DNA of 64,000 nt from Drosophila pseudoobscura (lineage: Eukaryota; Arthropoda; Insecta; Diptera; Drosophilidae): assembly GCF_009870125.1 (NCBI RefSeq), contig NC_046679.1, positions 18,290,001-18,354,000 of the forward strand, given 5' to 3'. A program made the position numbers and the translations under genes. The notes under the pieces were generated by a model. That model did not search any database and had not been told where the DNA came from. It saw nothing but the letters and a program-made list of their open reading frames with translations. This document shows, piece after piece, positions 25,300 through 36,200 of this stretch. The first letter of the stretch is position 1. Every line of letters starts with the position of its first letter.

Positions 25300-27060
25300 G
25301 AGCTACGCGACGACAGCCTTCAGTTGGAACTGCCCTTGTTCTCACTCTGGTCCTGCCCGAAGTCTTAAGGGGCCCCGTTGAAGACGCCATACATTCCCTT
25401 CTATCGCATAAGCTTGACCTTTCAGGGTTTTTGCCCAACCTCCTGAGAAGGATTTCTAGCTATCTTTGTTCCAAGTCTCAAAGAGTCCTCTTCAAAAACT
25501 TCCTCTCTTCACCAGTCAAGGTTTCTTCGGGAGTACCACAGGGCAGCCATCTATGCCCCTTACTCTTAAACCTCTTTATTAATGACTGGCCTTCGGTATT
25601 AACATAATCTCGAGTACTTATGTACATATGTACATATGTGGATGATGTTGTAGCAAGGTAATAATTAGTAAGGCATTCAATTAGTATTTAAAATAGCATA
25701 CAGCGCGCATTGGTATTTACCGCACCATCGATACACTCGGCGGGAAATACCAATAGGGAGATATCACTAACCATACAGTATACTGTATGGTTAGTGGAGA
25801 TATCGGATAAGAAACATCGATAATAAGGTGACTTCACTTTGTAAATGGCGATCGTGCGAAACAGACGTGCAGCTAATAAAAAATAGTTATATCAAACCGC
25901 CGGGCTTGTGTTTTTATACAGACAGTGCATCCACACACCGATATTGGTCATTACAATTCCCAGGTTAGACGGCATACAATGTTAAACTCTGTATCTAGTG
26001 CAAGGACATTTCATTTCATTCTCGCTTGCAATCCGAGCTTAATAACTTTCAGTCTTAGTGTTGTGCAAACTTGTTACAGCTTAATGCCTCGAAATGCAAA
26101 GTTATGAAATTTCATCGTTCTAGTTCCTTGTTGGCTCTATATACCCTTTGTGGTGGTTCTCTTGAGAGAATTACACTGGTGGATGATCTTGGTGTTATAT
26201 TAGACGCCAAGCTAAAGTTTTCTGAACACATTTCTACCATGGTAAATAAGACTATGGGCGTGCTTGGGTTTATAAAAGGTCAAAGGAATTTGACGACCCT
26301 TATATAACAAAGACTCTCTATACCTAGCTAGTTCGTCCGATTTAAGAATACGGCTCCTGCGTATGGTGCCCTCAGTACAAAGTACACCAGGGCCGTATGG
26401 AATCAGAACAGAAAAACTGTTTACTCTTTGCACTGCGGGGCCTTCACTGGGATGCGAGTGTGAGACTCCCATCTTACTCTAGTAGGCTGCTATTAGTAAA
26501 CCTACCATTCTTAGTTAACCGTAGGAAAATGCCTGGTGTCATTTTTGTGCACAACTTGATCAGGGGTGACATAGACAGCCCTGATCTGTTGGGCTGCATA
26601 ATCTTCACGATTCCTATTAGACTCATTGTTCCTTCCACTTTGTAGATCGAATTATTCCTTGCATGAGCCATTTAGGGTCTCCCCTTCCCTCTACCATATT
26701 ATATCCACCACTAATTCTCTTCCTGTTATTAAATTACTAATCCTTACACACCTTTCTAGTAATTAGTAGTTGTAGTGGTATTTGTATTTTGATTGCATGC
26801 TTAGTTTCTTAGTAAGTTTAGTGCTAATTTTCCTCGAATGTTAGTCTAACAGCTACCTTTCTTGCATGTTCGCGTTCGGTTCGGCTACGCGCCGTGCGTC
26901 ATGCGACAGCGCCCCTCGGTCGGTTGGGCGGAAGGAGGGCTGCGTTTTGCCTGGGATCAGCCTTCTGCTGGTTTCACACGGGCCACTTGACGGTGCAGTA
27001 GCTGCATCGCCTCTTGAAAGATGCATTCATTGCATGTCAACGTCCAAGAATTAGATATCA
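25300..27060 (+). mobile_element. LINE (jockey/CR1-like) 3' part, copy A
   Basis: A non-LTR retrotransposon fragment in sense orientation. Visible reverse-transcriptase pieces: SGVPQGSHLCPLLLNLFIND around 25530-25600 (motif with the conserved SGVPQGS), a degenerate VDDV near 25640, NASKCKVMKFHRSSS and TLVDDLGVILDAKLKFSEHI at 26070-26230, then the C-terminal region to about 26660 and a 3' tail ending near ATATCAATAA (27055). Several frame changes show it is dead. The catalytic-box region is split by an LTR-like insert at 25649-25978; copy B shows the uninterrupted version (GATGATGTTAAACTCTG). The 5' limit is uncertain; the clade name is from general motif memory. Confidence 0.75.
25649..25978. 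mobile_element. Probable solo LTR inserted in LINE copy A (fossil)
   Basis: A 330-bp insert that starts TG and ends CA, flanked by ATGT on both sides (25645-25648 and 25979-25982), which is what a retroviral-type LTR with a 4-bp target duplication looks like. The empty site is present in LINE copy B. It contains a perfect 30-bp palindrome (25766-25795). No internal coding region accompanies it, so it is a fossil solo LTR; Ty3/gypsy-type is suggested only by the 4-bp duplication. It is younger than the LINE it interrupts. Confidence 0.55.
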
Positions 27061-27288
27061 ATAAATCGTACCGGTCTTTCGTTTAATTTTTTCAAACTTT
27101 TTCGTGCATAGTCCCACTGTGCTACTTGAGATACTTATACATACAGTGTATGGCGTGGGCAATAGCTGTTGGTATGGAAACACATGACATTTCAGGTCAC
27201 TAGACAACCCCAACAAGGATATTTCCTTAGTTAGTTTTCCTTCAACATTTTATGTGAATAGTTCGTTATTGGAGACTAACATCTTAAT

Positions 27289-30200
27289 ATGACGGACAAA
27301 AGTTTACCAAGAGTTCCTGAGGGACTACGGGACCTAATGAAGATGTATGCTAAAGAAGTTTTACGTCAAAAGCCTGAAAACCTATACAAATTCTCTGCCG
27401 ATTTTTTTAATTTGATTGTTACCGAAAAATCGAACCGAGTGATGCGCAAATACGAGCCAATACAAACATATGAAAGCATGATAAAAAACCGTATTCAACA
27501 GCAGATGCCACTTTCACTCGTATTTCATATAATTCCGGAAAACCTTACAGAGCTCATAAAACAATTTATTAAGGCAGTTCTAAAAGAAAGTCCGGACAAT
27601 ATTTATATATTCGCACAGGAATACTTTCAAAAGCTCTCGGAGGCCAAATCGATAACTACTGAATACACTAAATATACGGAATACGAAGGGTCATTGAGGG
27701 ACAAAGAGCCATTTAAATCTGTAGCAAAGGTAACTTGTCAATGTGGACGTACAATAACCGGTGATGCAGCAGAAGTACAGAATAATGACATCATTTCAAG
27801 TACCATGATTCCTTTAAATGATTGTACTTCAATAGCTGAAGCAAAGGAGGAAAATCAAAAAATATACGATCACAACTGTTTAAAAGCAGTCATCATAATT
27901 CAAAGAAATTTTCGCCGGTATAAAATTCAAAAGAAAATAAGTTCTGACAAGGAAAAATACGACAAAGAATATTTACGTGCAGTTTTCTTGATACAAAGGC
28001 TATTTCGCTGCTACTTGGCCAAAAAGAGATTTGGAAAACGAAAGGATTCAGAAAAGGAAAAACCACGTAATGATACCCATAGTACTGAAGATTATATACA
28101 TGCAGTCATTGTTATCCAACGACAATATCGTCGATATTTAAATAAAAAAATTCGTCAGAAAAATCGATTTAAAAATGGTTCTTTTGGCTTAGTGACAGCA
28201 GCCATCATTATTCAACGAGCATTTCGAAGGATGGTTGATGCGCGGAGGGTCATAGGAAATGTGCCTGACGTTGTAGATAATCGTGAAGAGTTAAACGATA
28301 TTTATTCTGAGACATGTTCATACAATTCTGTATCGACGGCACCCCTATCAACCGATTCGACCACTGAGCACAAAGATTTTGTTAATACCAATTTTGAAGA
28401 CGTTATCCAAAACACAATAAAGGTGCAGGAGGAAGTAGACAACAATAACCCTTGCCTAATTCTTGAAAACGAGTATGCTGCTATTAAAAAAGACGAAAAC
28501 TCGACGAAAGTGCAGAAAAACGGTAAAAACCTTACATTTTAACAGTTTAGCGTGAGAAGCTAACGAATTACATTTTATTTTTTTTCATCACAAATTTACA
28601 AAAAAATGTTTGTCAGACCAATGTGGCAGGCAAATGTTTATTAATCAGTAAAAAAGGAGAGCTCTGATTAATAGAAAATGTCCGTGAGAAAGAACGATTT
28701 CTGAAATCTTTTTCCGAGTCCCTAAGCAATGCATCTCCAATATTCGATTGAGGAACAGGTTCCCTGCACTGCGTTAGAGATTTACCTTTTATAGCCACAC
28801 TGCTTTCTGGGTCACATCCTGAATATTTATATCCGATACTCAAAATCCCTATGAGATCATGCTTGAACATTCTGCAAAGGGGCCGAAATTGGCATGGTTT
28901 TGACGATAATATGTTCATGTTTAAACAACCGCCTTATAACTTCAAGCTTAACTGGAAATATAAGCGACTTGTTGGGATGTTGCAGGTCCGGTGTTTAAAT
29001 TTTCTGAAACATTTTGAGACTATCGGAAAACTTAGATATAGCTCTATAATTCTTTGCGTCAGACTGGCATGGATGGGGGGAAGCATGAAGTACAATGGAT
29101 TGGGTGAATAGTTTATTAACGTAACTTCACCGAGTTTAGAGACCGACGTTGTAAGGGACCAACAGCCTTGCCCCGACATTAACAAAACCGCAAACAGCTG
29201 ATCGCCTCTATAGATCGCCTCGAATTGTGTGTGACGCGGGGATCAAACAAGCTTATTGATTTATAGGAAATATTTGTGGATGGAGTTAACTAACATGTAT
29301 TGTTTGTACTCGTGGCGGAAGCCAAGTCCATGGCTCTACTGCAAATGTTATTACGTGTGACAGTTGTTTCGCGATGGACAATTTCGCATTGAGGGAAATG
29401 AATATAACAATATTCGCAATACTTTTCACAAGCTCATAAACAATCACTTAATAGCACATTTTCTGTAATATGACGTTGTAATTAATCATATAAAAAGAAC
29501 TTGCTGACCCGGCAATCAATTTACTGCAGTACTGTGAACTTCTGTGGCTAAGAAAGATGTCATTTGCAATCATGAATTGAATAAGTGGATGGAGCGAATG
29601 ATTCTGTTGGTTTTTCAACTATAGATGCCTGCATTTTTCCTGAAGCATTGTCTTCTAACTCAAGTGAGAACTTGAATGCATGACAATGTCGACATTCTTT
29701 GTCCACAGCATCAAACAGCAATTTCGGGTGAGCGGAATTTTCAATATCTGGCTCGAACTCAATGTTGGATGGTGTGAAAATAGTTATCTTATCGCAGTCC
29801 TAAGTAATAGACAAACAAAATTTTTCAAAATAAGATTAGCCGTTTGGGAAGATCAGATCAAAAACACCCGGAGAAGAGATATGCATATATATATTTTTTT
29901 ATTTGTAATGGATTTATATTACAGACGATCTAAAAATCAATGAAATTCCAGGCCTAATAGAACTATCGGATTTGACCAGTAAGTTATTCTTAAAATTACA
30001 TATCATATATGAAACATAAATAATATACATCTACATACAGAAATTAGTATATCTGAAAAAGTTGATAATTCATTATGCGAAAATGGAGAATCGGATATTA
30101 TAACGCATCCTGTGTCTGAACAACACAATGAACCACAAAAAAATTTGGAAGATGAGGACAATGCCAGTAAGTTTTTTCAATGAAGTATTTCGAAGTGGGA

Positions 30201-33200
30201 ATTCCTTCTATTTATTATTTTTTTCAGCCGGAAAAACAAATAAAGATAATGGTGCCGAGAAAGAGTTCGATGTTTTACCTGATAAAGAAGAACAAACCAT
30301 AGTAATTGGGTCCGAAATTTCTGAATCTGGACATAGATTTTCAGGTGAACAAGACGTCGAAATTCCTGTCAGTTCCGCACTTCCAAAGGAATTAGATGGT
30401 AATTTTTGGTAATGGATTTATTTTACAGACGATCTTATAATCAATGAAATTCCAGGCGTCATAGAACTATCGGATTTGACCAGTAAGTTATTCTTAAAAT
30501 TACATATCATATATGAAACATAAATAATATACATCTACATACAGAAATAAGTATATCTGAAAAAGTTGATAATTCATTATGCGAAAATGGAGAATCGGAT
30601 ATTATAACGCATCCTGTGTCTGAACAGCACAATGAACCACAAAAAAATTTGGAAGATGAGGACAATGCCAGTAAGTTTTTTCAATGAAGTATTTCGAAGT
30701 GGGAATTCTTCTATTTATTATTTTTTTCAGCCGGAAAATCAAATAAAGATAATGATGCCGAGAAAGAGTTCGATGTTTTACCTGATAAAGAAGAACAAAC
30801 CATAGTAATTGGGTCCGAAATTTCTGAATCTGGACATCGATTTTCAGGTGAACAAGACGTCGAAATTCCTGTCAGTTCTGCACTTCCAAAGGAATTAGAT
30901 GGTAATTTTTGGTAATGGATTTATTTTACGGACGATCTTATAATCAATGAAATTCCAGGCGTCATAGAACTATCGGATTTGGCCAGTAAGTTATTCTTAA
31001 AATTACATATCATATATGAAACATAAATAATATACATCTACATACAGAAATTAGTATATCTGAAAAAGTTAATAATTCATTATGCGAAAATGGAGAATCG
31101 GATATTATAACGCATCCTGTTTCTGAACAACAAAATGGACTTACCTTGGAAGATGAGGACAACGCCAGTAAGTTTTTTCATCAAGTATTTCGAACTGGGA
31201 ATTTCTTCTATTTATTATTTTTTTCAGCCGGAAAAACAAATAAAGACAATGGTGCCGAGAAAGAGTTCGATGTTTTACCTGATAAAGATGAACAAACCAT
31301 AGTAATTGGGTCCGAAATTTCTGAATCTGGACATAGATTTTCAGGTGAACAAGACGTCGAAATTCCTGTCAGTTCTGCCCCTCCAAAGGAATTAGATGGT
31401 AATTTTTGGTAATGGATTTATTTTACAGACGATCTTATAATCAATGAAATTCCAGGCCTAATAGAACTATCGGATTTGAGCAGTAAGTTATTCTTAAAAT
31501 TACATATCATATATGAAACATAAATAATATACATCTACATACAGAAATTAGTATATCTGAAAAAGTTGATAATTCATTATGCGAAAATGGAGAATCGGAT
31601 ATTATAACGCATCCTGTTTCTGAACAACAAAATGGACTTACCTTGGAAGATGAGGACAACGCCAGTAAGTTTTTTCAATGAAGTATTTCGAAGTGGGAAT
31701 TCCTTCTATTTATTATTTTTTTCAGCCGGAAAATCAAATAAAGAAAATGATGCCGAGAAAGAGTTCGATGTTTTACCTGATAAAGAAGAACAAACAATAG
31801 TAATTGGGTCCGAAATTTCTGAATCTGGACATAGATTTTCAGGTGAACAAGACGTCGAAATTCCTGTCAGTTCTGCCCCTCCAAAGGAATTAGATGGTAA
31901 TTTTTGGTAATGGATTTATTTTACAGACGATCTTATAATCAATGAAATTCCAGGCCTAATAGAACTATCGGATTTGACCAGTAAGTTATTCTTAAAATTA
32001 CATATCATATATGAAACATAAATTATATACATCTACATACAGAAATTAGTATATCTGAAAAAGTTGATAATTCATTATGCGAAAATGGAGAATCGGATAT
32101 TATAACGCATCCTGTTTCTGAACAACAAAATGGACTTACCTTGGAAGATGAGGACAACGCCAGTAAGTTTTTTCAATGAAGTATTTCGAAGTGGGAATTC
32201 CTTCTATTTATTATTTTTTTCAGCCGGAAAATCAAATAAAGAAAATGATGCCGAGAAAGAGTTCGATGTTTTACCTGATAAAGATGAACAAACCATAGTA
32301 ATTGGGTCCGAAATTTCTGAATCTGGACATCGATTTTCAGGTGAACAAGACGTCGAAATTCCTGTCAGTTCTGCACTTCCAAAGGAATTAGATGGTAATT
32401 TTTGGTAATGGACTTATTTTACAGACGATCTTATAATCAATGAAATTCCAGGCGTCATAGAACTATCGGAGTTGACCAGTAAGTTATTCTTTCAATTACA
32501 TATCATATATGAAACATAAATAATATATCTAAATCTAAATACAGAAAGGAGTATATCTGAAATAGTTGATAATTCATTATGCGAAAATGGAGAATCTAGT
32601 ATTGTAACGCATCCTGTTTCTGAACAACACAATGGACCACAAAAAAAGTTGGAAGATGAGGACAATGCCAGTTAGTTTTTTCAATCAAGTATTTCGAAGT
32701 GGGAATTTCTTCTATTTATTATTTTTTTCAGGCGGAAAAACAAAAAAAGAAAATGGTGCCGAGAAAGAGTTCGATGTTTTACCTGATAAAGATGAACAAA
32801 CCATAGTAATTGGGTCCGAAATTTCTGAATCTGGACATAGATTTTCAGGTGAACAAGATGTCGAAATTCCTGTCAGTTCTGCCCCTCCAAAGGAATTAGA
32901 TGGTAATTTTTGGTAATGGACTTATTTTACAGACGATCTTATAATCAATGAAATTCCAGGCGTCATAGAACTATCGGAGTTGACCAGTAAGTTATTCTTT
33001 CAATTACATATCATATATGAAACATAAATAATATATCTAAATCTAAATACAGAAAGGAGTATATCTGAAATAGTTGATAATTCATTATGCGAAAATGGAG
33101 AATCTAGTATTGTAACGCATCCTGTTTCTGAACAACACAATGGACCACAAAAAAAGTTGGAAGATGAGGACAATGCCAGTTAGTTTTTTCAATCAAGTAT

Positions 33201-36200
33201 TTCGAAGTGGGAATTTCTTCTATTTATTATTTTTTTCAGGCGGAAAAACAAAAAAAGAAAATGGTGCCGAGAAAGAGTTCGATGTTTTACCTGATAAAGA
33301 TGAACAAACCATAGTAATTGGGTCCGAAATTTCTGAATCTGGACATAGATTTTCAGGTGAACAAGATGTCGAAATTCCTGTCAGTTCTGCCCCTCCAAAG
33401 GAATTAGATGGTAATTTTTGGTAATGGACTTATTTTACAGACGATCTTATAATCAATGAAATTCCAGGCGTCATAGAACTATCGGAGTTGACCAGTAAGT
33501 TATTCTTTCAATTACATATCATATATGAAACATAAATAATATACATCTACATACAGAAATTAGTATATCTGAAAAAGTTGATAATTCATTATGCGAAAAT
33601 GGAGAATCGGATATTACAACGCATCCTGTTTCTGAACAACAAAATGGACTTACCTTGGAAGATGAGGACAATGCCAGTAAGTTTTTTCAATCAAGTATTT
33701 CGAAGTGGGAATTTCTTCTATTTATTATTTTTTTCAGACGGAAAAACAAACAAAGATAATGGTGCCGAGAAAGAGTTCGATGTTTTACCTGATAAAGATG
33801 AACAAACCATAGTAATTGGGTCCGAAATTTCTGAATCTAAGCATCATTTTCCAGGTGAGCAAGGAATTGCACTTCTTGTTAGTTCTGCCCCTTCCCAAGG
33901 ATAATATTTCGTTCCCTACTGCAATTGCGGTCTCACCTTCACCTCACACCTTCTGAAACATGAAGATAAAATTAATTGAATAAAAATTGTGATTTTGAAT
34001 TAATTTATCTTACAGATGATCCTACTAGCAATACGATCTCGAATTTGACCAGTAAGTGACATTTTACAGTTATATGAAACCTATTTAAATAAACATCTAA
34101 ACACAGAAAGGAGTGTAACTGGAATAGATAATAATGCATTGTCAGAAAATGGAGAACGACCCAATGGATTACAAATAAATTTTAAAGATGACGATACAAG
34201 TAAGTTTTTTTTAATCCAATTTTTTTGGGGTGAGATCTAAATGTTATGTTTTTCTGAGTATCAAGTAAAAATGACTCTGATGACACTGGCTAATCCGATG
34301 TGTTGGCCGGGAATTTGAATTCGAAATTTCTGTGCTGCAGATTTACATCACACTATGTGAAGAGGGTGTTTATTATGGTAGATCTCTATTATTTATACCC
34401 GATACTCAAAATGAGTATAGGGGTGTATTAGATTTGTGGTGAAAGTGGATTTGGAAGGAAGCGTTTCCGACCCCATAAATATATTCCATACATATATTTT
34501 TGATCAGCATCAATAGCCGAGTCGATTGAGCCATGTCTGTCTGCCCGTCTGTCCGTCCGTCCCTATGAGCGCTTAGTGCTCAAAGACTATTGCTTGGACG
34601 TTGACATGCAATGACTGCATCTTACAAGAGGCGATGCAATTTCTACACCGTCACGTGGCCCGTGTGAAACCAGCAGAAGGCTGTTACGCGCGGATCCCAG
34701 GCAAAACGCAGCCCTCTTCCCGCCCAACCGACCGAGGAGCGCTGCCGCATGACGCGTGGTGCGTAGCCGAACCAAACATGTACATGCAGGAAAGATAGTT
34801 ATAAGACAAATATTCGAGGAAAATGTATTCTAAAATCGGACGAACTAGCGAGGTATAGAGAGTCTTTGTTATATAGGGGTCGTCAAATTCCTTTGACCTT
34901 TTATAAACCCAAGCACGCCCATGGTCTTATTTACCATGGTAGAATGTGTTCAGAAAACTTTAGCTTGGCGTTTAATATAACACCAAGATCATCTACCAGT
35001 GTAATTCTCTCAAGAGAACCACCACAAAGGGTATATAGAGCCAACAAGGGGCCAGAACGATGAAATGTCATAACTTTGCATTTCGAGGCATTAAGGTGTA
35101 ACAAGTTTGCACAACACTATGACTGAAAGTTATTGAGCTCGGATTGCAAGCGAGAATGAAATGAAATGTCCTTGCACTGGATACAGAGTTTAACATCATC
35201 CGTATTTACGACGCATCTTTAATAGTCTATTGTCTTAAAAAGGAAATGTCGGAATTCCGAAATTAGCTTTTATCAACTGTTGGAAATTGGAAAACCATAC
35301 AATCATTTCTTGTATTTTTTAATATTTTTACACAAAGGTGATGTTCAGTGTAAACCGGATGTAAATACTGGTAAGAGTTAATAGCGCAAATATGTTATAA
35401 TTTTTTTTTTAAATTAGCAGAAAGGTTCTACAGTGCTTGTATCTAATCAATTATTTGGCACCCACAATTTTAACAACGACACTATTGAGATTAAAAATAA
35501 AAAAACAACTAAGTTGCCTATCCCTAAGCTCAAGCACAAAGAAATTGGCTCCGTTCAGAACAGTCGTTTTATACCTAGACCTGTTGCTGAGCTGCAGCTT
35601 AAGTCATTCAAAAGTCCCACCGACAAAGGGACCTGGTACGAAATTTATACAGATTTCGAGATGAATCAATCATTGGCTTACGCAGACACAGGCGAAGTAA
35701 AAAACACAAGAGAAGTTCCCATCCAGGACCTTGGAAAAATTGCATCTAATATGAGCACAGAAACCGAAGTCACTAAAGTTAAGAGACCAATTTCATATTT
35801 TATTTCATTCGATAAATCGGATAATGGAAATCGCAGGTACAAAGTATCAAACAAGTCTCCTTTCAAAACAAATAAACACGGTCAAATCGACAAACTAATT
35901 CCTTTGGACGATAGTTCACGCTCAAATTTGTTGGGCCCGCATTTGATAATTAATGAATATAGAGAGATTGAAGATCCAACGGCAGATCCGGATTACCAAC
36001 AACAACCAGGAGTAGCCAAGCTGCAAACTATACTTGAGCTTAATGAAAGTGATATCATAACTGATAACAGAGTTACAGAACTTGAATTGGGTAAGACAGA
36101 TATAGTTGGTACAAAAGAATATGCCTTAATGAATGATGAAAATATTTCCGGGGGACGTCTCTTTGATTTAAGTAGTAGAACCAAAGTGGTCCGAGAAGAG

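Noticed and set aside
30399-30428. A 30-nt intron between exon b (ending GATG) and exon c (starting ACGATC) in each cassette
   Set aside because: GT...AG ends and phase fit, but 30 nt is below the workable size of Drosophila introns (about 50 nt or more). The longer alternatives fit better.
29925-34199. CRISPR-like or satellite array
   Set aside because: The ~500-bp period, exon-intron structure and eukaryotic splice sites make it a gene-internal duplication, not a CRISPR array or satellite.
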